Positions 30,301 to 45,300 of a stretch of DNA of 64,000 nt are shown piece after piece. Below the pieces are notes generated by a model. The model saw only the letters and a list, made by a program, of their open reading frames with translations. It had not been told where the DNA came from and did not search any database. Each line of letters begins with the position of its first letter. Positions within the stretch are counted from its first letter, which is position 1. Origin of the DNA: Patiria pectinifera (taxonomy: Eukaryota > Echinodermata > Asteroidea > Valvatida > Asterinidae); contig CM057130.1 of assembly GCA_029964075.1 (NCBI GenBank), positions 3,658,001-3,722,000 of the forward strand. The letters run 5' to 3'. Made by a program: the position numbers and the translations under genes.

Positions 30301-33300
30301 TCTGGTTCATACTTGGCGCGAAAGAGAACGTGAACGCAAAGAGATTGTAAGAAGTATGCAACAGACACATTTCAACTTGGATGAATTTTGGGCAAATTTT
30401 TGCCTTGAATGTTTCATGGCGTCCTGTTCACATTATCTTTGCATTCTCATCCATGTAAATGACGAGCCGGCTTTAACTCATTAACACTTGTACTACATTG
30501 TGTAACACTGTATGTATTTGCTGATGAATCCATAAATTATAGAGTGCTTCAGCAGTTTGGGGCAGTACAGAGAGTAACAGGCAGAGTAGTTTTTGCAGTA
30601 CAGAGAACAATGGGTCAAGCTAAAGCCTGGTTCATACTTCAGGCGAATGCGAATGCGAAGCGAATTTGACGTCATAAAACATTCGCTGCAAAATTCGCCT
30701 GAGTCAAAATGTGTTCAACTTTTACGAATTCGCAGCGCGAATACTTGCCATGACGTCACAAATTCACGTTCGCTTTCGCTTTTGCGCCAAGTATGAACCG
30801 GGCTGTATGAATGCTTGCACCTGTGCGGAGATTTTCTCCCCTGCAGCGCTAGTTAAACAAATTTCTGTGTCTAATTAATATTCATTGCAATGGTTACTAC
30901 CTACAGTCACCATGACACAAACAGTGGTTGTGCTGTTACTCCATTCTAGCCGTCATCAAGAATCTTACTTGTTCTGAGTGACGTCGTTCCCATCAATCCA
31001 GCTACTGAGACGGACACGGTGTACTTCCGTCCAGGGAAGAGACTGCTGAAGTCCTGCAGTCTGGGCTGATTCTGTGGCACGAGAGAAATCGGGAAACCGG
31101 TACTCGGGGTCAGGACTATGACGTAAGGGTCAGTGGTACCGCCCACCTCACCCCAGGTGACCTGGAGACTCGTGGTTGTCACGCTTCTAACGATGACCTC
31201 GGCTGGTACAGCAGGTACTGCAAAGTTTTCACACATAAAAAGAGTCATAAATGTTTATTTATCTATCATCCATTCCACCGGGAAATGATGGATAACAGTC
31301 GTACAGGCACTTTGTACACATGATACATCAGGTTGTGGCGCGGCAACTATACAAGATTTGTGACTCAGTGGAGCAACTGAGGATAGGTACAACCTTCCTT
31401 CGACTTGACCTAAGTGAACCGAAAGTGAATTCGTCTGACACAGTGAGTATGAGCTCCCACATTTGATAGGCGCATTACAATAACTTGGATACATGCCGAC
31501 AGCATTTATGAAGCCCTGGACACCTATTTCGGACACATCACACTTCCTGACTGTGCTCCAAATATTATATCGTTATAGCGCCCTCAGTTGGCCACGCACA
31601 AGGCTAGTAAACACTGCAAAAAAACCAAAGTCCACACTCTTTGGAGTGGTCATAATTTTGAATCTGATCGTCTTATGATGACGTCATTTATGTAGACCTT
31701 TGGGGAATTTTGTCAGCTACATTTTGATACCCTGTTTGCTGCCACAAGACTGTACATCGTCCGAAATTGACAACGGTTGAAGAAAATGATGCAGTTTGTA
31801 AAGTTGCAAATTTAAAGATTACGCGAGGACATACATGCCAATAATTGGTCCCTATCAACTACACAGTGCCATAACAAATTAAAGTGAGGGTAATTCAGTT
31901 TGGCGTGCTCCAATGCATACAAGAACTGTACGATTGATATTCCCTGCCATTCATTTCAGGCAGTGTAACTTTGTCACGCAGCAATTTTCATTTGTGTACT
32001 CTTTAAATTTGCAACTTTTCAAACTGCATCATATTTAATAAACTGTTGTCAATGTTGGACGATTTACAGTCTTTGGTAGCAAATGGGGTATCAAAATGTA
32101 GCTAACAACATTCCCCTAAGGTCTATAATAAATGACGTTAAAATAAGACGATCAGATTTAAAATAATGACCCCTCCAATGAGTGTGGACTTTGGGGGGGG
32201 GGTGTTTAGATAAATGTCACTTACTGGTGGTGAATATCGCCCTCTCCCTGGTGCTCTCTGTCCTGAGCGGTGCATCCGTTATGCTGACCACCCTGAAGGC
32301 GTAGGCCGTCTCAGGGAGCAGGTTGGAGATGGTGACGTCACGCGCATCCAGCCGACCACTTGGGAACGGGGAGGCCGGCGTGCCGTCGTCAGGAAGGTAG
32401 AAGATTTCGTAGTGGGTGAAATCACCGCCGGTGGGCTCGGCCCAGGTCAGGCGCAGAGTTGTGGACGTGGGGGACGACAACAGGGCTAGGCTGCTTGGCG
32501 GTAGTGGATCTATGGTCATATTGGATACCAGAAATTTGTTAAGTCCCTGTTGTGTGTAAGAAAAATGAACTGTATCTCTCAAGACAATTTAGCTTGGAAT
32601 GTTCCTGAATCTTTCAAAATCTTTCACTCTGTAGGATTCCTATGACATAATTCTATCCTTAAACAGTAAAGAGCAATTTGCTCATAACTTTCTGAATCTT
32701 CTATCATACAACGATGCACAGACACCCCATCAAGCCCAGTGTGTAAAATAATAACTGTGGTTGCCCGTACCATAGGTATCCCTGCAAGATCCCCCAAAAC
32801 ATCCAGATGGATTTTGAAAGATCTGGCATGGTTTGGGTCAAAATTCAGAAATCGGTACAAAATTTGGTTGCTCTTTTAGATTTGATTATGTGATATTGAA
32901 AAACAGTGAAAAAGAAAAGAAAACTTCAACACGTATCAAATATTGGCAAAGGTCCGGTATAAATGTTTCATTTTAGTCGCAAGTAATTCTACTGATGCAT
33001 CAGAGATTTCCTAAGCACTCCGACTCACTTGTTCGCTGTTGCTTGCTGAGGTATTCCGTTCCGTAGCCGACATCGACGGTGTACAGCCGGCCCGGTTCCA
33101 GATTTGGGAACGTGAAGAAGAACAGATCGTTGCGTGTTTTTCTAGCCACGGGTACGATTTGAGTCGCAGTGGTGGGCCTGACTTCGCCGTCCAGGTAGAC
33201 GTAGAGAACGTAGAAGTTGTTCCCAGTAATGTGCTTCCAGACTATCGCAATGGAGTCCGTCGTGTAATCTTGAATGATGACTTCGTTGTCGGGCACTGGA

Positions 33301-36300
33301 GCTGTTGCAGAAAAATATTGCAATCATATTTATAGTCGATGAGGGGGGTCATCGTGAGATGTGGTGAGACAAACTGTGCTAGTAAGAGAGTAGTCTGGGT
33401 GTCCAAATGCATCCTTGAGCCAAAACTAGCATCGTTAACGTCAAAACTATCACCTAGGAGAGTGTCTACATTTCTCCATGCACCTATTAAAATCAGCCAG
33501 ACATACTGTACAAGAATGCTCTCAAGAATGCTCTTGAAGGCTTCTGAAGTAAGTTTTGAACCTTTTAGTGCCAAATGGTCTTGAGAAATTTCAGCAAAAT
33601 TTGGTTGGTTACCAATCACGGGCTGAATCGGGTTGGCAGCCCAACTTTTCCGATGTTAAGTAGGGACAAGTTATAGGCAGACACATCACGTAAGAACAAA
33701 AGAGAGTTTTGCCAATACTCGGTGTTTTCCACAGCCTGCCAAAAACCCAACTGAACAAAGTTGTTGTTTCCACTGAGCCAAATAGGGCTCGCTCAATGAC
33801 AGCCATCTCTGTAGGAGAACTGCAACGGCGTATTTTACGCAATCAAGCACACATTGTGGAGTGTTGAAAATGCTCCAAACACGCGCGCTTGTTGCTCGAA
33901 ATACGATGCAGCCGATGCGCGTTATGCAAGTTGATGCTCAAAATGACAATGCACGTGAATGATCTGTAGGAAATGACGTCATTTGAATGAGACCTCTAGG
34001 TCTCTCTCAAATGACGTCATTTCCTACAGACCAGCCACATGTATCGGCATTTTGAGCGTCAACTTGCGTAACGTGCATCGGCTGCGTCGTATTTTGAACA
34101 CATTTCGAGCAACAAGCGCGCATGTTTGGAACATTTTCAACGCTGCGCAGTGCTGTAAAATCTTTTGAGAGAAACCTATACACTACTAATCCTACACCTT
34201 TCTTACTTGTTTGGGTGGTCTGTATGCATGGGTTGTCGCTAGTACAGAACCCATCTCCTGCAAGGTTGTGGGCCAGGGCTTGTATACTGACAACGTAACA
34301 AGTGTCAGGCGTAAGGCCATCGATAGTGAACCTGTGGTCAGATTGAAACGAGAATTACTGGTTGCAATCAGGGACGCTGTTTAAAGTCGCGGTTACATAC
34401 GTAATGCTCCACCTTCAGTCCCCAAAACTAATTTTGACGCCCGTTCAATACAGTTCTAAAACCAAATGCAAAAACTGACTGTGATGGAGTCAGGGCTCGA
34501 ATTTCATGAAGAAAAAAAAGCACTAGACAGCAGGTCTAGTAACTGAAGAATCTTACTGGACCTGAACTATTTTTACAAGAACTATTTTACTGAAAAAAAA
34601 CAACATTTTGCACTATGTGACAGGGATACAACAAAATGCTATTTACGAGTCACCCGTTTTGTGTGTGCACTTGGCTAGTTCCCCTGAAAAATTAGTCTAA
34701 TTCTCAATTAGCAAGCACTGTCTTTTGCTTCGTAAAAGTCTGAGAACTAGACCGTACAACTAATTCCCATGCAGTACAGGGATTCTGCTTGTCTGCCCGC
34801 AGTGAACCTGGACGTTTAATAGGGAGAAACAGCGGTAATATAAATACACCGTATTGCTACCAATCTAAGTTGTGGTGGCGCGACATCGCGACATCGTACC
34901 AACGGAGCATCAATGCACGTACGTATGTCTGCAACTGGCATGACTGGCGCGTTGCCCAGGCAGCTTCGTTGCGTTTCAGCACGGCACAGGGAGTTTTGGG
35001 GTCGGTAATTTTAATCAATCAAGTAATGAACTCAAAGCACGCTATTGATCAGACCTCAACTGCTAGTATAAATGGGTGTCATTTTGTTTATATAATGCAA
35101 GAAAAAAAAACACTAGACAGCGGGACTAGTGCAGTCATACACAGCACTAGACCGATGCTGAAACCACTAGACACGGTCCACGGTCCAGTGGATATTTCGA
35201 GCTCTGCTGGAGTGCAGAATAGGTACAACACATGAACAAGGGTTAAGAGCACAAGACGGGGGCTTGTCCACAAAAACAGGACGTATGGGTCTGTGCCCTT
35301 TCGGTTGAAAATTGCACCACATGCCCGTGAAGCGGTTATTTCGTTTGGTCTTTTGGGGTACCTGGAACAAAGAGCAATGGGCAGGCCTCAACCTTACGGG
35401 ATAAAAGTGGCAGGCCACTTTGGCTTTAGTGTACATGTGAACGTACATGTGTCGTGATAAAATAGGCATGTTGGCCGACTGGGCCACGAAAAGTGTATAT
35501 TTTGAAGGGGCCAACACGGCAGGACATACGGCCAATGGCCGCGACGGCTGTGGTTAATGCCGAGGCCTGAGTAGGGACAATGAGGCCCTGCAAATCGGTT
35601 GCAGAAAACTCAGTACCTAACCAGTGAAACTGAGAGTGTGACACTTCAAAAGAAAAAAAGGAGAACAACTGTAAGTAAGTAAAGGTCTACGATACTGAAA
35701 TCAATTTACATGTTCTGTCTAACACACATGAAAGTTCTTTGGAATGGTCACACATTTACTGTTTATGCACGGATGCCGTAGGTCTGACCAAAATCACTCA
35801 CTGAGTTTCTGTATGGTCGAGCAGAGGGCTGGCTACAAACTCCCGTCCCGTGGGATCGTAGTATCGGACTCGGTAGAAGTTGAGACTGCCGACGGCTGGA
35901 TTCCAGCTGAGACTGACGGTGGTTGGGCCTGGGGTCAGACTGATGATGGTTCCTGGATCCGGCGGATCTGCAGCAGATAGATAGAAAGAACTTCCAATAT
36001 TGTGTGTTGGGGGGGGGGTGTGACCAAGTGGTAAGGGTTTGCCGCTCATGATTAGAGGGTCAGGGTGTTCGAATCCAGCGGCCGGCCATATGTCGTGTCC
36101 TTGGGCAAGTCACTTCACCCTCACTTATTTATTAGCAAGTTGTGATTGTTACAATCACCTAATTCTGCCACGTGGGATTGAAATGATTCGACATTTACAG
36201 CGCCAAAAATGACTAAAAGTATTTAAGCTATATTTGTGAGCCTTACTCGTTTTGGCCGATCCGTTGAAGCTGATCCCCCCGGCCCCAGTCACGGTAATGG

Positions 36301-39300
36301 TGTAAACCGTAGTGGGAGTCAGGTTCTCATACAGGTGAGTGGAAGCGTCGCCGATGAACTGTTGGGAGGTACCATCCGCACTGGCAATGCTGAGGACGGT
36401 CGTGTCGGAGTCGCTGAGCCACAGTATCTTGAGTGTTGTCGAGGTGACTTCCTGAAAGTATAGGACTCTTGGCTGGGCTGGTCCTAAGGGACAAGAGAGA
36501 TCCACATCTTAACCTGTTAACACCCCTACTACATTGTATTACATTGTATTACATTGTATTACATTTTATTACATTGTATTACATTTTATTACATTGTATT
36601 ACATATTATTCCCTAATGAATCCATAAAACCATTAAAGGCAATAGGATCATTTCCTTTTTGTGCATTTTTATTTCATTTCAAGCAACAAAATTGCTCAAA
36701 ATCGTACACAAGGGTGAAAACCTGAACTTTGAACTCAATGGATACTATACATTTGAAGAAAACATAGAAGAAAAAGAAAATTGGGGTTCTCGTAACTGGA
36801 TTTGGTTGTTACCTCAAGTAAAAGACTCTGCTGGTGGGCACACTTCTTTAAAACCACCTTTCGATAATTTGTTTTCTTCCAAATGATACCTTTTCAGGCA
36901 GAATAATTTCACGGGATATTTGGTACTAGTCATATCTTCGCTTTGAGCCAGAATTATTTTCACATTAAATTAATCGGTCCTTTTCCAGGTCATTACAAAT
37001 GTTCCAACGTGTAATTAAATGCTTTGGTGGTACAGAGAGTAACAGGCAGGGTGGTTTTGGGCAGTACATGGACCACTAGGTTGAAAATAGCTAAACTGTG
37101 ATCCCCACTCATGTGGAGTGCTGTGGTCCAATGGTTATGGTGTTCGACTCACGTGCCATGGTACGTGGCTTCGAACCCTGATGGGGAACACGGTGCTTGT
37201 GTTCTTGGGCAAGACGCTTTACCACAATTGCCTCTCTCCACCCAGGAGTATAAATGGGTACCTGTGAAGGTACAGACTAGAACGCGCTGATCTCGAGCTG
37301 CTGCAAAAACTGGTCTCATGGCCTGATGATCGGGGGTAATAATTGTGAAGCGTTTTGAGATTTTTGGTACATAGTGCTATATAGGCACCACATTAAACTA
37401 CTGAATACTGGGTACGGGCGACAGATTTTGCTAATCATGTGTGCATTATGGCAACACGCCTTGTTGGGGCGACAAATTGGTGTCGCCCTTTTGTTAAAAC
37501 AACCCACAGGAGAAGGAATTTTCCCGTTGCAAACAGTCTAGATCGATTCCTCATTGTCCAAAACATATGTATACCGAAATTCGTGGAGGCAGGATAAGAT
37601 AAACTTGGATTAGGTGACATTTTAGGTTTGTGCACAAGTCTGTGGGAATGTCGCCCTATTATAGCATTCAGCGAAATTATAATTATCATTAATATTATGG
37701 GGGAAAAAGTAGGAACATGGGAATTGTTACTGATCATGTGTTGTTAAACTTATTCAGAGACCTAAGCATTTGAAGCAAAATACCAATGGGCCAGAGCAAC
37801 GACACTCCAGGTTGTGGGGGCTACTAACCAAGGACACATTTCATGGAACTGAAATTAGCAGAATATTTTCCTTAGCAAATTCGCATGCTTAGCAGGAATG
37901 AGTAGAGGACCAGTCCATCAAATTGTTTTAAAGGGAATATACAACATTTGCAAACATCGAAAAATAAAACTACCAAGTTTTTACGAAATACCTAACTAGG
38001 ATGTTGGTAAATGACAGTCTCAAGCATCTTGTAAAATTATGGCACCTGGTGTGAAGTCATTTTTAAGAAAATGGTAATTTTGTAAACATTTCCAACGGTG
38101 GTCGGCCGACCAGCGTTGGGAAACCTAACTATTTTTCAACTACTGCTCCAAATTTACCATTTTTTTTTTCAGTCCAAATTTTGTTTGCTATTGGTTACAT
38201 GTTCATGAACGGGTGCAGGCCAGCTAGACTGGTTCCCTTGCCTTACAATTTTCCATCATCTATAAATTGATCCATTTTATCTTTTGTGGAGTCAGGGAAC
38301 CAGACTACTTGAACATTTTTGTTTTTCTTGGTTTTTTCCAACCTTTTCGAACACAAAACTTCAAAAATGTCAGTGTAACAATATTTGATCTATTATACTA
38401 ACCCCTCAAATAGTTCATTTCTGAAAATTACAGCAAAAGCCAATGATGTACATTCCCTTTAAGCAAATCCTTTTTCTGTTCCTTTTTCTGCTAAATTCTG
38501 TACTTAGCAGTTTTACAAAACCGGTCAAAACCGGTCCCTGTTTTTGCAAGAAAACCTTTTCTTTTCAGGGATGTAGTCAAGTCCATCACAAGTCCATCAC
38601 AAGTCCTCCAGTCCCAATTCAACTCACAAGCTGTTCAAATAAGCTTTGACAAAGGCAGTTCTTTTGTCATTATTCACCCAGTGTTTGGACTTGTGATGGA
38701 CGCACCTACATCAATACTTTTTCGTCTTAATAGATGTCTAACTATTTGCTCCGTTATGAGAAACGTACTGGTGGTGTGCTGAGTGCTCCCGGGTTCACTG
38801 GTAACCCGACAGTCCTTGGAGCCCGACACAGTCTCCACCTCAAACAGGTACCGGGTACTTGGCTGTAGGCCCGTCAACGTCACAACGCTGGTGTGCTGGT
38901 TGATTGTCGCCCCCCGTTGGCGCATCTGCCGGCCGACCACGGTGTAATAAATGTCAAACGTACCGAAGACGCCCGTTGGTTGGACGAAGAACAGTCTCAC
39001 CAATGTCGGTGTGGAAAGGGAGGAGATGAACGGGTTGCCGGGGCGGACGGGAACTTTAAAAACAAACAAAATTCAGGAATGACAACAAGAAATAGGGCGT
39101 GTCGTTAGTCTTTAGGTTTTTGCGTTGCAACGTTCGTTTGGGCTACTGCTACACGTCTAGAGCTCTCAAGCTGAATATATACAGCTATGCATGTGCATGC
39201 CGTGCGTGCACAAATTAACCCTCCTTCTCGTCTGTGTCACACGGTCCGCCATGATCGGGACGATGCGAGAGGATCGACCCACACGTCCAAATTCCTTTAA

Positions 39301-42300
39301 GGTAACCTTCTGTGGCGTATGGATAACACTTCAAATCCCTGCACAATTATTTTGTGTGGTTAAGCTCAGGGCAAGCAGGTGGGTTTGGTCACGCTTCACT
39401 GCTCTCCACAGTGCTGTTTTTTTGTGTGCAGTGACTCTCTGTGTGACACAGTTACTTTAACACTGATATCCCTTCACCTAAAGCTAGTTTTGAAGGGTTT
39501 TACATATTGCTATGAATATTGACTTCCCACTAGGAGTATCAAACGTGTTACTTTCTCTGTCACTTTTCCGGACCATGTTCATGCGCTAGATACAAACAGC
39601 CATCATATTTGATTTGTTGAATATACCTGATGCCGGGAAGGTGGACTTTAACTTTAGTGTATATTAGAGTTCTTATATTTCCACAGACTTCAATCTGAGT
39701 TAATTGAAATACAATTTTTTTGAAAGCTAATTTTTGGACAATACTTACTTGTCCGTTGACATTTGGTCATTTCAATGTCTTGTGTGGCGTCAACACGCAC
39801 TGTGATGTCATACTGTTGCCCGGGTACCAGTCCGCTGAAAACTGCAGTCCGTGCATTACCGTCAATCGCATCTGGGAGGGTACCGGTTGGATAGATGGAC
39901 GGCGCGTAGCGAATGAAGCCAGGCACACTGCTTCCGTCTCCCCATGTGATCTTGATGGACGTCTGGGTTACCTCGAGACAGACAATTTCACCCGCAGCCG
40001 GCGACACTGACGAAATAAATGACAAAACGTCAATTCATTTTGGGGTTTTGCCGTTCGAGGGCCTACTTCCATGCGCACCGTACACTCAGTGCTGTCCAAG
40101 AACATGGGATAACAAAATTTCAAACCTACTTGGGTGGGACTCGAACCAATAACCTCCTGCTTACTAGTGCAGATGTCTTACCACTCCACCACAGAGCCTG
40201 CCATGATCATTTGGCCGGTTAAAATCTGATGTAGCAGTAGGGGCCCCAATCAATCAATAGAGAGGTCAATTTATACATTTTGCTTTGGAATCGAGTACCA
40301 CAGCACGTACTGGAAGCTTCACGTTCACGTTCCAGTACTCAGAAATGAATATAAGTAAGTTTTATTTCACAGAATCCATGTAGGCAAACTTCTTTGAAAC
40401 ACTGACAAATAGTTGTGTTATGGAGTCTATTGATTATGTGACCTCTTATGAAAACTTCTCAATGAATCTTTAACATCTTTAAGTACATGAGAAAAGAAAA
40501 GGTTTTTCCTCCCTTTTCTTATAATCACTTGTTTTGGTATTGGGCACTGCAAGCCAGCAATTGTACATGTACATGAGTCGCCGACAACTCAAGAAACAAT
40601 GCTTTTTTAACTTCTTAATGAAACAATTCTCCTACCTGTTCTGGTGACTCGGGTGCAGTCATCGCTAGTCTGTGAGATTTCACCGGTTCCAGATACCAGG
40701 GCTACCGAGAGCGTATACATAGTATCTGGCAACAGGTTGCGGAAGGTGTACGTGGTGTCGCTCGGGGGTAGGAACTCCGGTTCGGAAGGGAGTCCGCCGT
40801 CCTCGGTAATTGTCAGCTTAAAGAGATCGAAGACGACCGGTCGACCCTGGTGATCAGGCGGGGATACGAAGACGAACTCGATGGTGGTCAGTGCCGGAGT
40901 GACGGTGGTGACGCACGATGATGTGTAGGATGGTTCTGGAGGCAAAAACAAAAACGCATAAATTGCATTAAAAAAAACCAGGAAATTCACAGCAGGATAA
41001 TTGTTCTGTTTGATGTGGAGTCCAAAAAAAAAGAAGATGTTCATAACTCTCTCCTTTTTATTAGTGAATAATTAATCATAATTAAACCATTTTTAGACCG
41101 ACGTTCCAAAGTTACGGCAAACACACTCTGGTTTCCGACAATCTTATACATTCCATTGTATGGACTCTTCGAGTCATTCAGTCAATGTTTTGACATTGTC
41201 GCTCCTAACTGTTTCAAAAATCAAACTTATCATGTACTTAATTTGTATCTTTCAATCATTTAGTTCAGCATGATTCTGGAATGTCAGTCTGTATCGGGTC
41301 CAAATCTAATGGGTGATTAGATCAATTTTCTCCCCTCCAAAAACTAAAAATAACAACAAATGCTTAGTTTATTTTTTATAGTTCTTTCCAAGTTTTCCAT
41401 TGTTTTGGCTGATCGGTAGGTACTTTTTCATAAAATTGTAATGAGTAGAAACTGGTGCCTCCTATCTATTTCCAAAAACCAATAAACCCAATCTCTTCAA
41501 AGCAGCTGTGAAACAAAGGCTGCAACATTTTGGTCATGAGGGAGACAAGCTGGACAAACTGATATGTTTGGTAAAGTGGAGGGGGAAAAGAAACGGGGGA
41601 AGGCAGAAACTCCGATGGACAGATGGAATTGCTACTTTTCTTACAAAGAAGTCAATATACAGCTCCTACACCAAAGCTCAAATCGCCATGAATGGAGAAT
41701 CTTCATCAAGGGTGTCATGCATACTCAATTATGAGTACAACGACGATGATTAATTATTTCTAATTGGAGCAATACCTTGGACTTTACCATGTGTGGGCAC
41801 GTGTGGTCTAGCGGTAGAGCACAGGCCCATGATCGTGGAATTGTGGGTTCGAGCCCCGCCGTGACCATGCGTGTTGTGCCCTTGAGTAAGGCGCTTTACC
41901 TCAATTACTCCTCTCAACCCATGCGCTAAATGGCTACCGGCATTATCCAATGCTGGGAAGGTAACAGACTCGCTGTGGAGGAGGTGTGGCAATCCCCGAA
42001 CAGCAGTAGCATTACTTTGAGTCTGGCCCAATCGCTTTTGAAAGAGAGTTGGCACTCCGTTCCCGTGAACACAGGTTTGGCCCCCTTGGACGCGGCCTTA
42101 GTTTTGTTGAAATAAGTAGTTCAATGTCAACATTTGTTCCTTGATTTGTTTTAATAAACAGAGAGCAACTCACTTGTTCTGACCACCTTACTGCCAGTCG
42201 GCAAGTTATCGTTGCCGGTCGACACCATGATGGTGTACTCCTTGCCGGGCACCAGGTCAGCGAAGGTCTGTACGCTAGGTCTGCCGGAAGCAGCTACCTG

Positions 42301-45300
42301 AGAGGGGGCGTCGTCGCTAATCTGTAGGCTGTAGCGGGCGTAGTCGCCGGCCACCTCCCCCCAGGTGAACTCGATGTCGGTCTCCGTCACGCTGCGGATG
42401 ATGACCTCGGCTGGACCGGCGCTGGCTGTGATTGGATTGGGAAGAGGTAAAGGGAGTGGCAAATGTGGTAAATGTGGCAAAAGATGTGGCAAATGTGAAC
42501 AGGAAGGTAGAAAACATACTGTAATATTTATTTGTTGACATAAATATTAAGATAAATTTGCAAGATTTTGGCAAATGTGACTCAAGTCAATGAACCACAC
42601 AAAATGAATCTGCAGGAGTTTTTTTCACTTGTGAGTTTTTCATATGAAAAAAAAATTACTTCGTGTTTAATTCTGATATTTCCCCTATTTGGAAAAGCCG
42701 TCTAAGTGGGTATTTGGAGTCGTATTTGTAAACACCTCTTACCTGTGGTGAAAGTATTAGAGACATCGGTGCTCGTTTCGCTGTCGTCCGCACTGCCGGA
42801 TATCGCCTTGATCGTCACCACATAGTCACTGTCCGGCAGTAGGTTCTCAAACTTGACCTGCAGGGGGCTGCCAACTCGGACGACAGAAGGCGACGGCGTC
42901 GTCCCCTCGTGGGGGAAGTGAGCGACTAGGAAGAGATCCACGTCTTCGACACCAGAGCCAATGTTCCAGGCCACGTCCAGGGACGTGGAGGAGCGGGTGA
43001 CCAATCGGAGATTTACAGGAGGGTTGGGACCTGGCAATTGACCCATCACAAAATGCATGAGAAAGAACGAAAATTATTACTACAAAGAGCACTATACAAG
43101 TTGACTGAAATATTGCTCATTGTCAAAATATGATGTGGGTGTTGATCAGGCATGGAACTTGGAAGATACACTTTCTTCAGTCGCTTTTTTCCTTCAATTT
43201 TTAATGGCATAAATTGGGAAGCATGTGCGTCGCGAGGGGGGCAAGGGGGGTGCTTGCCCCCCCCCCCCCACCCCAGAAAAGCAAAAAAAAATTAAAGATA
43301 AGGAGAAAAAAAGTAAAAAAAGAAAAAGAGGCGAGAAGTCATATTGCTGTTCATTTAATGGGTTGGGGTGGGCAAATGTGCCTGCCCAGGGATTTCGGTG
43401 GGGGGGGGGGGGGGCGGGGGAATGTACTTTGCCCCCTTTAGAAAAAATCCTGGCGATGCCATGGGGGGAAGTTTAAAATAAGGATATCAGATGATCCGAT
43501 AAACTTACATGCCTTCAGGATGACACACTAATGTTTTCGTTGAAGATGCCTTATTTCAAATTAAAATTAAACTTTTATTGTTTCCATCATTCTCTCCTTC
43601 TTCTGTGTATTTATGAGGCAAAGTATCTGTTGTTGGTGCTCCAGACACAACATCATCTTTACCCCCACTTATTGCATTCATAAAATGCTCCCAAGTCCAC
43701 ATTAGCTTCCTTGAGAGAATACAACAATCTTCAGAATTACAAGGATCTAGACATGACAACATTCTTGCTTTTCATGAACTATTACCATAAGGCCATACAG
43801 CGTGTCGCCGTAGCCATGCGCGTCAGCAAAATTAAAACTTTTTTGTTTTTTTCAATGTAAGATGATGTCTTAAAACCGCCAAACTCACTGGTTTGACTGG
43901 AATCCTGCTGCTGCACAATTTGAGCGTGTTTTTAGATGGGGCTACGATCAGTATAAGCTTTATGTGGCCTCTCTGGGCTCCCATACATTTTGCACTTAAT
44001 TTAGTCGGGCACTATTTGCAGTCACCAGCCGACATTTGAAGGGAAAAAAAAGTTAAAAAAAAAAAAAAAACGCGTCGCCGCACCACTTTTGGGGCAAGCT
44101 CCATACCAGAAACCGAGGTCTTTTTTCTTTTGGCCTAAAGACATTTTACAGATTTTCTTTCTTTTAACTTCTTTCTTTAAAGAAATTAATATTTTGGGCA
44201 GTTGTAATAGAGTCACATTTGACAACAGGTCAATCACAAGTCATCGAGTCTGAAAGGACGCGACAAGCTTTCTAATTGACCTCTTACAAAGGCATTCTGT
44301 GATCACTGTACATCCCCTGTTACTTTTAAACTGACTTGTGATTTGACTTTATGATTGACGTGAGATTGACTGAATTACAACACTGATTATGTACGAGGCA
44401 AACTCACGAGTGCGTTGCTGTCCGGTCAGAAAACTCGGGTCGACGATACTGCCTGGTATGATCTCAATGCGGATATCATACAACCTGCCGGGTACCAGAT
44501 TAAGGGCCGAGTACGAGGCAGTCGACTGCGTAGCGACTCGGTCAATGGAGATGTTGGTAAACATCGGGCGAGTTTCACTGGCCGGCCAGACGAAGACGAA
44601 GTAGCTGCTGACGCTGTCATTTGGAATTTCGGCCCAGATGATGGTCATAGCGGTGGTGCTGACATTCTGGACGATGATTTGGCCGCTTGGTACTTGATCT
44701 GGAGTTCAAAAAATGACATTATTGACGCATTTGAGGATAAATTAATAGCAGTATTTAGATGAAATGCAAACAATGCACTGTGATTTTCAATAGACGTACC
44801 AGCTTGCCATCTCCAGCTTTTGAGAAAGTTATGCTGGTTTGTTGTATGCAAAGAGTTAAAGACACCCTCTGCCGCCCTAAAATGGGCCAACTTTTGTGAA
44901 GCTATTAAGCAGAAATTATTTCAAAGCAAACTTTGGTGCTTAATAGCAGTTATGAGCCGAGAACTAATAAGCAGTGAAGAGTTTTTCCTCGGCAAATATA
45001 TTCTATGCCTGGCAATTTTTTGTGTGCTTAATCAGCCTTTCTAATAAATGTTTGCAAAAGTGTCCCCCAAATCTTTGTTTAGGCGACACGAAACTGACTA
45101 CTAACCGGTGTGGTAAGATCGAGAGACTCTGTCATCGTTCCGCTGTTGGTCAAACATCGGGTCAGCGCTGGACTGGAGAACAGCGACCACTTCGATCTCG
45201 TAGTCCGAGTCGGGGTTCAGCATCTCGAAGCGATAACGCTTGTCCTCGTCGCGATTGACGCGACCGGCCAGTGATTCCTCTCCTTGTTCGTTAGTGATGA

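Noticed and set aside
35167-35668. Overlapping minus-strand frames of 122 and 80 codons in the D18 internal intron
   Set aside because: No FN3 pattern, no splice sites in phase and no known domain; D18 is already complete without them.
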